From Desulfobacterales bacterium (lineage in GTDB: Bacteria > Desulfobacterota > Desulfobacteria > Desulfobacterales > Desulfosalsimonadaceae), in the NCBI GenBank assembly GCA_018335195.1, contig JAGXKN010000027.1, forward strand, positions 1 to 45,184: a stretch of 45,184 bases of DNA. Direction: 5' to 3'. Every line of letters starts with the position of its first letter. Within the stretch, counting starts at the first letter, position 1. The notes under the pieces were generated by a model. That model worked only from the letters and a program-made list of their open reading frames with translations, was not told the origin of the DNA and did no database searches. The translations under genes and the position numbers were made by a program. Positions 27,975-35,558 of this stretch are shown piece by piece.

Positions 27975-29066
27975 ATGAAACGCAAAATCGTGATTTCCCT
28001 TGTCCTGGGAGCTTTGGTCTCCGCGCTGGGATTTTACTTCGCATTCCGCAGCGTGCCGTTTGACAAGCTGGTGCAGAGCATGGCCGGCATCAATTACCTG
28101 TGGCTGATTCCGGGGGCGGGCATCGGACTGGTATCCTTCATGGTTCGCACGCTTCGGTGGCAGCTGATTTTGGGCAGCTCCCTGAAACTGTCGTTTTTCT
28201 CCGCATTCCATCCCCTGATGATCGGTTTTTTGATCAACTCGGTGCTTCCCGGCCGCATCGGGGAACTGGCGCGGCCGGCCATAATCCGGAAGCAGGGCAA
28301 TGTGCCGTTTTCCCAGGGACTGACCACCATTGCCGCAGAACGGATTTTTGACGCCATCATTTTGATGGCGCTGTTTGCCTGGGTGCTGACCACGGTGTAT
28401 ATCGACCCGGATTTACAGACGGAGTTTCGCGGACACCAGTTGAGCCGGCAGACCCTGGAAGGCCTTGCTTCCATGATGATTTGGCTCTGCATTTTCCTGA
28501 GCGCAGCAGCCGTTACCATCAGCATTCCAAAGGTTCAGCGGGTTTTAAAGCAGATGGTTTTAAAGGCGCCTTTTATGGTGTTTCCTCCAGGCAGTTCTGC
28601 AGGAGAGAAGGTGCAGGAGAAATGCTGCCTGCCGCTGACCCGGGTCATTGATCACGTTGCCGCAGGGCTTTTCATGATCCGGCAGCCCGTGAACCTGATT
28701 CTGTGCCTGGTTTATTCCTTTGCAATCTGGCTGCTCCAGGCGCTGGCCATTTACGTGCTCTCATTCGGGTTTCCGGCCATCGGGCTGAGCTTTGGCGAGA
28801 TGGTCACCGTGTTTATCGTAATCTGTTTTTTTATCATGCTGCCCTCTGTGCCCGGATTCTGGGGGCTCTGGGAAGCCGGGGGCGTATTTGGCATGGCCCT
28901 GTTCGGCGTAAGCCAGGGCAATGCGGCCGGCTTTTCCCTGCTCAATCACGCCATGCTGATGTTTCCGGTGCTGATCACGGGGGTGTATTCCGCTGCTGTT
29001 ACCGGGGTCAATATCCTGCATGTCAGCTACGAGGGTGCCCAGAAGGCCAGGGAGGCAGACATCTGA
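27975..29066 (+). CDS. YbhN/UPF0104-type membrane protein (lysylphosphatidylglycerol synthase TM/flippase family)
   Basis: A 363-residue inner-membrane protein with about seven to eight hydrophobic segments. The hallmark of the family is seen: an early LVQSMAGINYLWLIPGAG segment, the charged turn FMVRTLRWQLILG, the NSVLPGRIGELARPAI loop and the C-terminal PSVPGFWGLWEAGG loop. These proteins transfer or flip lipids or sugar-lipids, but a substrate is not assigned here. The start ATG at 27975 is preferred over the open frame from 27957, with a GGAAC site upstream. It is divergent from tyrA, and its stop codon lies in a hairpin shared with the next, convergent gene. Confidence 0.85.
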   Translation: MKRKIVISLVLGALVSALGFYFAFRSVPFDKLVQSMAGINYLWLIPGAGIGLVSFMVRTLRWQLILGSSLKLSFFSAFHPLMIGFLINSVLPGRIGELARPAIIRKQGNVPFSQGLTTIAAERIFDAIILMALFAWVLTTVYIDPDLQTEFRGHQLSRQTLEGLASMMIWLCIFLSAAAVTISIPKVQRVLKQMVLKAPFMVFPPGSSAGEKVQEKCCLPLTRVIDHVAAGLFMIRQPVNLILCLVYSFAIWLLQALAIYVLSFGFPAIGLSFGEMVTVFIVICFFIMLPSVPGFWGLWEAGGVFGMALFGVSQGNAAGFSLLNHAMLMFPVLITGVYSAAVTGVNILHVSYEGAQKAREADI

Positions 29067-29090
29067 CCCGGTGCGCTGCGCGACGGGTCA
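29064..29090. terminator. Hairpin carrying both convergent stop codons
   Basis: TGACCCG (29064-29070) pairs perfectly with CGGGTCA (29084-29090) around a 13-nt loop that can itself pair (GCGC/GCGC). The first arm starts with the TGA of the flippase gene and the second, read on the minus strand, with the TGA of the EAL gene. No T-run is present, so termination efficiency is uncertain. Confidence 0.4.
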
Positions 29091-30773
29091 GCAGAGCAGC
29101 TTGCCTGCCTGGGATTGCGGCATGGGCACGTTGTAATACCATCCCTGTCCATACTCGCACTTCATCTGCTGCAGTGTTTCCACCTCGGCTTCTTCTTCAA
29201 TGCCTTCGGCCACCACCTTCATGTCCAGACGGTGGGCCAGTTCGACGGTACTGCCCACGATTGCCTGGTTGCGGGGTTTCTGGTGGATCTGGCGAATCAG
29301 GGAGCGGTCGATTTTCAGCGTGTCAAATGGGAAGCGGTTCAGGTAATTTAGTGAACAATATCCCTTGCCGAAATCATCCAGTGATGTGCGGACCTTGAGT
29401 CTTCCCAGTTCATCTAAGATTTCAGCAAGCCTTTCCGTGTTTTCGATCAGTGCTGTTTCCGTGAGTTCGAGGTTGATGTTCCGGCTCCGGGCGCCGCTTT
29501 TTATCATGGCGTCTTCCAAAACGCCGAGAAAGTCGGGTTCTGCGAATTGATGCGCCGAAACATTTACGCTGATCGTGAAATGGTTGTTATCGCCCGCCAT
29601 TTCTCCCCACCGGGCGGCCTGGCGGCACACTTCATGAAGGATCCAGTTGCCCAGCGGGATAATCAGACCGGTATCCTCGGCAATCCGGATGAAATCGTCA
29701 GGCATGATTGTCCCTTTTTCCGGGTGTTCCCAGCGCACCAGAGCTTCATATCCTGCAATATCGCCGGTACTCATTGAGATGATGGGCTGATAATGCATGA
29801 GCATCTGTTTTTTGTGCAGGGCCTGCCGCAAATCGGGTTCCAGTGCCAGCCGGCGCATGGCTTCCTGGTGGAGGGTGTCGTCAAATATCTTGAATCCGCC
29901 CCGGGAGCCGGCCCGGCTTGCGGCCAGGCCGGCATCACGGAGCATTGTTTCGGCACTGGCGTAGGGGGGATTGTTGTAGGCCACGCCCACGTGAATTTTC
30001 CCCGCAAATTCATGCCCTTCCAGATATAGCGGGTCTGAGAGGGCTTCAAAAATGCCGATCGCCACGGCATCGCCCTGAGCCGTCGACTTCAGGTCAAATA
30101 GCAGTACGGCAAAGCTCTGCTCCCCGGTTCTGGCCATGACCGCGTCATCGGGCAGAATGCCTTCGAGCTGCCTGGTCCGCTTGACAAGATATTTATCCGC
30201 GGCCGCGCGGCCCAGGGTTTCAAAGATCAGTTGATACTTGCCGATTCGCACGGAAATTACGGCAAAAAGAAACGGATGGCGATCATTTCGATGGATCTGT
30301 TCGGTCAACCGCTGGATAAAATATCGTTGATTGGGCAGGCCCGTGGCAGAGTCATACGTGCGCAGGTATTCTTTCTCGATGTCCCGGAGCCGTTTCTTCT
30401 CGAGGCAGGCAAATATCCGGGCGCGCAGCATTACGGGATTGAAGGGTTTGGTAAGGTAATCCTCCGCTCCCATTTCAATGCATTTGACGGCGCTGTCCAT
30501 GTCGTCCAGGGCGGTGACCATGATAACCGGAATGTTTCGAAGGTTTACATCGGATTTCATGGTTTTGAGGACTTCTCGGCCGTCGAGTTCCGGCATTATG
30601 ACATCGAGCAATACCAGATCTACGCGGGTCGTTTTCAGCCGTTCTACGGCCTGCCTTCCGTTTTCCGCTTCATAGATAGAGGGAGTGCCCTGTTTTTCCA
30701 ACATCCTGGCCAGGGCAAACCGGGTGGATCGCTCGTCCTCTACCACGAGGATCGTGGCATCGTTGTCGTTCAT
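29088..30773 (-). CDS. Response regulator with degenerate GGDEF and EAL domains
   Basis: A 561-residue cytoplasmic regulator. The N-terminal receiver domain has the acidic pocket VVEDE, the phosphoacceptor Asp in LVLLDVIMPELDG (about 55) and the Lys in YLTKPFN. The middle GGDEF-like domain reads ARTGEQSFAVLLF where GGDEF should be, so it is probably inactive as a cyclase. The C-terminal EAL domain keeps the catalytic residues: YEALVRW, SVNVSAHQF, LELTETALI, LDDFGKGYCSL, FDTLKIDRSLI, AEGIEEEAE and GQGWYY. It should cut c-di-GMP under phosphorelay control. It starts 15 nt after the enoyl-CoA hydratase gene on the same strand, implying co-transcription with a beta-oxidation gene. Confidence 0.92.
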   Translation of the reverse strand: MNDNDATILVVEDERSTRFALARMLEKQGTPSIYEAENGRQAVERLKTTRVDLVLLDVIMPELDGREVLKTMKSDVNLRNIPVIMVTALDDMDSAVKCIEMGAEDYLTKPFNPVMLRARIFACLEKKRLRDIEKEYLRTYDSATGLPNQRYFIQRLTEQIHRNDRHPFLFAVISVRIGKYQLIFETLGRAAADKYLVKRTRQLEGILPDDAVMARTGEQSFAVLLFDLKSTAQGDAVAIGIFEALSDPLYLEGHEFAGKIHVGVAYNNPPYASAETMLRDAGLAASRAGSRGGFKIFDDTLHQEAMRRLALEPDLRQALHKKQMLMHYQPIISMSTGDIAGYEALVRWEHPEKGTIMPDDFIRIAEDTGLIIPLGNWILHEVCRQAARWGEMAGDNNHFTISVNVSAHQFAEPDFLGVLEDAMIKSGARSRNINLELTETALIENTERLAEILDELGRLKVRTSLDDFGKGYCSLNYLNRFPFDTLKIDRSLIRQIHQKPRNQAIVGSTVELAHRLDMKVVAEGIEEEAEVETLQQMKCEYGQGWYYNVPMPQSQAGKLLC

Positions 30774-30788
30774 CAGTGGTTCCGCTTA

Positions 30789-31559
30789 TTATTCACCCTT
30801 GAAAACGGGTTTGCGTTTTTCCAGAAATGCGGTGAATCCTTCCTGTGCATCCTTGGATGCGCCGGCGGTCTTGCTGCCCTCGCGCTCGACTTTCAGGCCC
30901 TGATCAATGCCTTCATAGATACCTGTGGTCATTGCGCGCAGTACGCAGCCCACGGCCACGGGCGGACGTTCGGCCAGCTTCTGGGCAAAGTTTGTGACTT
31001 CATCCATGAGTTTTTCCGGCGGCACGATCTGGTGGACCAGTCCTGCCTCCAGGGCTTCGGCCGGCCCCAGGCGCTTGGAAAACAGGATCATGTCCAGGGC
31101 CTTGGCCCGGCCCACTTCCCGCATCAGGCGCTGGGTGCCGCCCCAGCCCGGTATGATGCCCAGGTTGAGTTCGGTCAGGCCAATCTGGGCCTTGGTCGAG
31201 TCCGCCATGATCCGGAAATGGCAGCAAAGGGCAAGTTCCAGCCCCCCGCCGAAAGCGTGACCGTTGAGGGCGGCAATAACGGGTTTTTCAAACCGATCGA
31301 TCCGGGTCCACATCTCCTGGCCTTTGGGCCCGGTCGTGGCCTGGTTTGCCGCGTCCTTAACGTCAAAGCCGGCGGAAAAGCATTTTTCCCCGGAGCCGGT
31401 AAGGATTACGGCCCGGACGTTCCTGTCGTTTTCCACCGTGCCGAGTTTTTCCTCCAAATCCTCCAGCGCCGCCAGGCTCCAGGCATTGGCCGGGGCCCGG
31501 TTGAAGGTGATGGTGGCGATCTGATCCTTGATTTCCAGAAGGTTGAGTTCTTCTGCCAT
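30789..31559 (-). CDS. Enoyl-CoA hydratase/isomerase family protein
   Basis: A 256-residue crotonase. The ATG at 31559 has AAAGGAGG 6 nt upstream; a longer frame to 31670 lacks one. The oxyanion-hole regions are FDVKDAANQ and ALNGHAFGGGLELAL. The first catalytic Glu is kept in LTELNLGIIPGWGGTQRL (position of rat Glu144). The second (rat Glu164) appears as Asp in KALDMILFSKRL, a change found in several family members, so pure hydratase activity is not assured. It probably acts on short or medium 2-enoyl-CoA esters in fatty-acid breakdown, beside an acyl-CoA dehydrogenase. It is 15 nt upstream of the EAL regulator on the same strand. Confidence 0.88.
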   Translation of the reverse strand: MAEELNLLEIKDQIATITFNRAPANAWSLAALEDLEEKLGTVENDRNVRAVILTGSGEKCFSAGFDVKDAANQATTGPKGQEMWTRIDRFEKPVIAALNGHAFGGGLELALCCHFRIMADSTKAQIGLTELNLGIIPGWGGTQRLMREVGRAKALDMILFSKRLGPAEALEAGLVHQIVPPEKLMDEVTNFAQKLAERPPVAVGCVLRAMTTGIYEGIDQGLKVEREGSKTAGASKDAQEGFTAFLEKRKPVFKGE

Positions 31560-31636
31560 TGTTACCTCCTTTGGCGATATTCGTTTGGTTGTTTGCAACC
31601 GGGTCGTCGGATTCGGGCCGGCGGATCGGGCGCTGC

Positions 31637-31654
31637 ATTTGATCCGATCCAAAT
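31637..31654. promoter_or_regulatory. Possible operator before the enoyl-CoA hydratase gene
   Basis: The minus strand reads ATTTGGATCGGATCAAAT, with ATTTG/CAAAT-like arms and a GATCGGATC centre. It falls just downstream of the promoter at 31669-31697. The symmetry is imperfect, so this could be chance. Confidence 0.25.
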
Positions 31655-31668
31655 GTGGCCGAAAAATC

Positions 31669-31697
31669 ACTATAACTTTTCCGCATATGAATTTAAA
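31669..31697 (-). promoter_or_regulatory. Possible promoter of the enoyl-CoA hydratase gene
   Basis: On the minus strand TTTAAA (31697-31692), a 17-bp spacer and TATAGT (31674-31669), 5 of 6 in the -10. It leaves a leader of about 100 nt before the ATG at 31559 and lies in the 170-nt gap after the acyl-CoA dehydrogenase gene. Confidence 0.4.
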
Positions 31698-31729
31698 GCG
31701 GATTTTTTCAGGCCCGGTCCCCTCTTGCT

Positions 31730-33547
31730 TCAGACGCCGCCAAAGCCGTCGTCTGCGATTTCAATGGCCGCACCGCAGCCGTCAGTGATGGAATCGAGCC
31801 TGCCGAGGCTTCCGGGAAGCATGGTGCGGATGAAAAATTCCGCGGTTTTGACCTGGCCCTCGTAAAATGCCTGGTCCTTTTTTTTGACCTTGCCCGCCAG
31901 TTTCTCGGAAGCCACATGGGCTCGCCACAGAAGCATCCAGGCGATGATCACATCTCCGGAAACATCCAGAAACGGCCAGGAGTGGGCAAATGCGGTTTTC
32001 ACTTTTTCCGACATCGCGGTTTTGCCGAGCTGCATGCTCGTTTCCCCGAGCCGAGTGACTGCATGCTCCACTTTTTGGGCCAGCGGGGCCAGGGTATCAT
32101 GATTTTTGGCTTCAGTCGCGGTCTTCTGCATTTCGCCCAGCAGGCTGCCGAAAACCTGCCCCTTTTTCATGCCGAGCTTGCGGCCGAGCATGTCCATGGC
32201 CTGGATGCCGCTGGTGCCTTCGTAGATGGAGGCGATTTTGCAGTCCCGCGCGTACTGTTCCACCGGGTAGTCCTTGCAGTAGCCGGCTCCGCCGTATACC
32301 TGGATGGCCTGGATGCAGACCTCGTGGCCGTGCACGGCCAGGTAGTCCTTGATAATCGGGGTGAGCAGGTCGTAGATGTCTGAATGGAATTCGCGCTCCT
32401 CCTCGGATTCGGCCAGGGCAGCCCTGCTGCGGCATCTGGCGGTATAGTAGAACAGGCTGCGCATGCCGTCGACGTATGATTTCATCCACAGCAGCATGCG
32501 CCGGACGTCCGGGTGCTTGATAATGGGCACGGGCGGGGCTTCGTGGTTGAAAAAATCGTTCATGTCCCGCCCCTGGATGCGCTCGCGGGCGTAGTTGACC
32601 GCCAGCATGTAGGCAGCCGACGCGTAGGCCAGGCCCTGCAGGCCCGTGGCCATCCGCGCGCCGTTCATCATGTTGAACATGATGCGCATGCCTTTTTGCT
32701 CCTCGCCCAGCAGGTATCCGATGCATTTGCCCTTGGAGCCCAGGGCCATGCTGCAGGTGGCATTGGCGTGAATGCCGTGCTTTTCCTCCACGCCGGTGCA
32801 GACGATGTCGTTTCGCTGGCCCGGGGTGCCGTCGGCGTTTAACAGGTACTTGGGCACGATGAAAATCGAGATTCCCTTGGTGCCCGCGGGATCGCCCTCG
32901 ATGCGGGCCAGGACCGGGTGGATGATGTTTTCGCACAGGTCGTGCTCCCCCACGGTGATAAAAATCTTGTTGCCGCTCAAGCTGTAGGTGCCGTCTTCGT
33001 TTCTGACCGCGGTGGTGCTCAGGGCGCCCACGTCCGATCCCGCCTGGGGCTCTGTCAGCAGCATGCTGCCGCCCCACTTGCCGGTGACCAGTTTTTCCAC
33101 ATAGGCTTCCCGCTGCTGCTGCGTGCCGTATTTCTGTATCATCTCCGCGGTGCCCAGGCCCATGGTGGCATACACGTACAGCGGCCAGTTCGCCCCCATG
33201 AAGTATTCGCTCGATGCCGCGGCCACCAGGGCGGGTGCGCCCTGGCCGCCCATCTCGGCCGGCGCCGAAAGGCACCCCCATTCCCCCTCGAGCAGCAGCT
33301 TGTGCGCCCGGTGGAAGCTTTCCGGCACCTTGACCGCGCCGTTTTCAAATTTTACGCCCTCCCGGTCGCCTTCCTGGAGCAGGGGAAGCAGTTCCTTGAT
33401 GGCCAGGCCGCGCGCCTCGGTTAAGATCATGTCGCATGCCTTGCGGTTGAAGTCTTTGTAGAGATCGTATTTGAGCAGTTCTTCTCCCTGCATCTGCTCC
33501 CAGATGACAAAATCAATGTCCCGTCTGTCTGCAATTTGCTGTGCCAT
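31730..33547 (-). CDS. Acyl-CoA dehydrogenase, 600-residue class
   Basis: A 605-residue FAD flavoenzyme oxidising acyl-CoA to 2-enoyl-CoA. It belongs to the long subgroup with an extra C-terminal domain. Seen are the N-terminal helical domain, SMLLTEPQAGSDVGALSTTA (FAD/substrate region), EKHGIHANATCSMALGSKG, and the catalytic Glu in SIYEGTSGIQAMDMLGRKLG. The ATG at 33547 (MAQQIADRRDIDFVIWEQM) is chosen, since an upstream open frame runs into a repeated element. The gene stands alone on its strand with the enoyl-CoA hydratase 170 nt downstream. The chain length preferred cannot be told. Confidence 0.94.
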   Translation of the reverse strand: MAQQIADRRDIDFVIWEQMQGEELLKYDLYKDFNRKACDMILTEARGLAIKELLPLLQEGDREGVKFENGAVKVPESFHRAHKLLLEGEWGCLSAPAEMGGQGAPALVAAASSEYFMGANWPLYVYATMGLGTAEMIQKYGTQQQREAYVEKLVTGKWGGSMLLTEPQAGSDVGALSTTAVRNEDGTYSLSGNKIFITVGEHDLCENIIHPVLARIEGDPAGTKGISIFIVPKYLLNADGTPGQRNDIVCTGVEEKHGIHANATCSMALGSKGKCIGYLLGEEQKGMRIMFNMMNGARMATGLQGLAYASAAYMLAVNYARERIQGRDMNDFFNHEAPPVPIIKHPDVRRMLLWMKSYVDGMRSLFYYTARCRSRAALAESEEEREFHSDIYDLLTPIIKDYLAVHGHEVCIQAIQVYGGAGYCKDYPVEQYARDCKIASIYEGTSGIQAMDMLGRKLGMKKGQVFGSLLGEMQKTATEAKNHDTLAPLAQKVEHAVTRLGETSMQLGKTAMSEKVKTAFAHSWPFLDVSGDVIIAWMLLWRAHVASEKLAGKVKKKDQAFYEGQVKTAEFFIRTMLPGSLGRLDSITDGCGAAIEIADDGFGGV

Positions 33548-33590
33548 GCCCTGTGGTTTCCTTTTTTTTCGGTGTGGATAAACAGCGCTT

Positions 33591-33742
33591 GATGGCTTCG
33601 TAAAAAGCCCAATATCTGCGTTGCGCTGCATCCCTGCGGAATTTCACGTACGATTAAGTACGCTGCATTCCTCGGGATTTGCGCGCCTTGATCTTGAACT
33701 TTTTACGAAGCCATCTCAAAGTTGACTTTTTGTGAAGCCGTC
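33591..33742 (+). repeat. MITE-like repeat, copy 2, with 17-bp inverted ends
   Basis: GATGGCTTCGTAAAAAG (33591-33607) is the exact reverse complement of CTTTTTACGAAGCCATC (33699-33715). Between them lies the sequence shared with copy 1 at 129-262, including a central GTAC-centred imperfect dyad (CACGTACGATTAAGTACG). A second degenerate right end, ACTTTTTGTGAAGCCGTC, follows at 33725-33742. No open frame for a transposase is inside. The element lies in the 347-nt gap between the acyl-CoA dehydrogenase and the MerR-like genes; nothing else but the operator at 33773-33790 was seen in that gap. Confidence 0.8.
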
Positions 33743-33772
33743 AAAAAAAGCTCTCGCGCTTTGTTAAAAAAT

Positions 33773-33790
33773 CGTGTAGTGTACTACACG
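33773..33790. promoter_or_regulatory. Perfect palindromic operator before the MerR-like gene
   Basis: CGTGTAGT (33773-33780) and ACTACACG (33783-33790) are exact inverted repeats around a GT centre. The dyad sits 105 bp upstream of the MerR-like start and about 226 bp upstream of the divergent acyl-CoA dehydrogenase start, so it could control either or both. The binding protein may be the MerR-like regulator itself or a TetR-type factor. Confidence 0.55.
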
Positions 33791-33894
33791 TTATGGCACA
33801 CAATACCCGGACGGGGGTATTTGTCAATAAAAAAGATCATCTCTCGGGCCGGGCGCACAACCGCACGCGGCCCAGGCGGCTGCAGGGACACGGC

Positions 33895-34629
33895 ATGAAA
33901 ATCGGCGAACTGGTAAAAAAAACGGGCGTTTCCAAGGAAACCATTCATTACTACATGCGGGAGGGGGTGCTGCCCAGGCCGCACAAGACCGGAACAAACA
34001 AGGCGGATTACGGCGAGCATTTCGTGGAACAAATCCGGTTGATCAAGGCCTTGCGGCAGAATTACTTTCTGCCCATTTCCGTGATCAAGAAGCTGATCCA
34101 AAAGCACAAGAAACAATCCCCGGCAGACCAGCTGTCGTTTCGGTTTTTAACGGAATTCATCCGTCCCCTGGATCAACTGCTGTCCGGGGAGGTGGCCGGC
34201 AGGCAAGCCTTTATGGAGGCCACGGGCATCGGCGAGAAATGGCTTGACAAAATGGAACAGTGGCGCATTATCACCGGTGAGATGCGCCGGGGTCGGCGCT
34301 ACTATTCCCGTGATGACGTGATTATCGGTAAACTGCTGGTGGATATGGAAAACACCGGCATCGGGCCCAGGGACGGCTTCAACCCGGAGGAAATCCGGAA
34401 TCTGACAGACCAGCTCAGGGAGCTTGTGGCCCGGAACGTAAGCCGGAAAATCGAGCAGATCGGAAACGCGGATTCCGGTTTTCCGTCCACAGACGGGCCC
34501 GGTGGGCGGGAGACCCGGTCCACCGAGATCATGAGCTTATTTTTATACCACATTTACCGCAAGATTGCCAAAGAGGAATACCGGCGCTATTGGCAGATCA
34601 CGGAAAGCGACCCGGAGGATGGGCAGTAA
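33895..34629 (+). CDS. MerR-like regulator with two HTH units
   Basis: A 244-residue DNA-binding protein. Residues 1-68 form a typical MerR winged helix (MKIGELVKKTGVSKETIHYY, then LRQNYFLPISVIKKLI). Residues 105-160 repeat the pattern: ATGIGEKWLDKMEQWRIIT, RRGRRYYSRDDVIIGKLL, MENTGIGP. This looks like an internal duplication, so one chain carries two helix-turn-helix heads. The usual long dimerisation helix of MerR proteins is not obvious. The start ATG 33895 has AGGGA upstream; open frame begins at 33793 but without a site. Its stop overlaps the ABC ATPase start (TAATG), so the regulator and exporter are one unit. Confidence 0.85.
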   Translation: MKIGELVKKTGVSKETIHYYMREGVLPRPHKTGTNKADYGEHFVEQIRLIKALRQNYFLPISVIKKLIQKHKKQSPADQLSFRFLTEFIRPLDQLLSGEVAGRQAFMEATGIGEKWLDKMEQWRIITGEMRRGRRYYSRDDVIIGKLLVDMENTGIGPRDGFNPEEIRNLTDQLRELVARNVSRKIEQIGNADSGFPSTDGPGGRETRSTEIMSLFLYHIYRKIAKEEYRRYWQITESDPEDGQ

Positions 34630-35558
34630 TGGCGCCCGCAGTCGAAGTCCAGGATGTATATAAATCCTTTAAAAACGTACGGGCGGTCAGCGGGGTGGAC
34701 CTGGGGATCGAAAGCGGCCGGTTTGCCGCTTTGCTCGGGCCCAACGGGGCTGGAAAGACCACCCTGGTGGAAATGATCGAGGGGATTCAAAAGCCGGACC
34801 GGGGGGAAATCCGGATTCACGGCATGCCCTGGAAGGGCAACGAGCAGCGGCTGCGCCATATCATCGGCCTGTCGCTGCAGGAAACCCGGTTTATTGACAA
34901 GCTCAGCGTATGGGAGATTCTCCGGCTTTTTGCCTCGTTTTTCAGTCTCGGCAAAAAACGGGTCAACGAGATCCTCGAGCTTGTGGGGCTTGAAGACAAA
35001 CGGCAGGCCTGGGTGGTCAACCTCTCCGGGGGGCAGCGGCAGCGGTTGGCCCTGGGGATCGCGCTTTTGAATCACCCGCGGGTGCTGCTGCTCGACGAGC
35101 CGACCACTGGCCTGGACCCCAACGCCCGAAGGGAGATCTGGTCGATTCTGCTGGACTTGAAAAAGCGCGCGGAAACTTCGATGGTGCTGACCACCCATTA
35201 CATGGAAGAGGCCGAAAAACTCTGCGATCACATCCTGATTATCGATCAGGGCCGGGTCCTGCGGGAAGGCAGCCTGGACCAGCTGCTGGCAGACGATACG
35301 CAGGAAAAAATTATCGAGTTCACCCTGGATGCCGCCGGCCTGCCAGAGGAAACCGTTTCCGCGGGCGCGCCGTTTTCCATTGACTGGGACAGTTACAACG
35401 CCAGGGGCACCGTCATCCTGGACCACATCGAAAGCCAGTTGCCGGAATTCTTTGAATTTCTGCATCAAAAAAACTTGCACATGAAAAACATGGAATGCCG
35501 GAAAAAGACCCTGGACGACCTGTTCATCGAGTTGACGGGCAGGCGGCTGCATGAGTAA
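34629..35558 (+). CDS. ABC transporter ATPase, ABC-2 exporter type
   Basis: A 309-residue nucleotide-binding subunit. Walker A GPNGAGKTT, Q-loop LSLQETRFIDKLSV, signature LSGGQRQRLALGIAL, Walker B VLLLDEPTTGLDPN and the H-loop LTTHYMEEAEKLCDHI are all intact. A C-terminal extension of about 80 residues follows. The ATG at 34629 shares bases with the stop of the MerR-like gene (TAATG), and its own end overlaps the permease start by 8 nt, so the three genes are translationally coupled. It powers an exporter of drugs, lipids or polyketides; the cargo is unknown. Confidence 0.93.
   Translation: MAPAVEVQDVYKSFKNVRAVSGVDLGIESGRFAALLGPNGAGKTTLVEMIEGIQKPDRGEIRIHGMPWKGNEQRLRHIIGLSLQETRFIDKLSVWEILRLFASFFSLGKKRVNEILELVGLEDKRQAWVVNLSGGQRQRLALGIALLNHPRVLLLDEPTTGLDPNARREIWSILLDLKKRAETSMVLTTHYMEEAEKLCDHILIIDQGRVLREGSLDQLLADDTQEKIIEFTLDAAGLPEETVSAGAPFSIDWDSYNARGTVILDHIESQLPEFFEFLHQKNLHMKNMECRKKTLDDLFIELTGRRLHE

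Noticed and set aside
30231-31865. A 544-codon rightward frame opposite the EAL and enoyl-CoA hydratase genes.
   Set aside because: It spans two real genes and the gap between them and shows no protein-like motifs.
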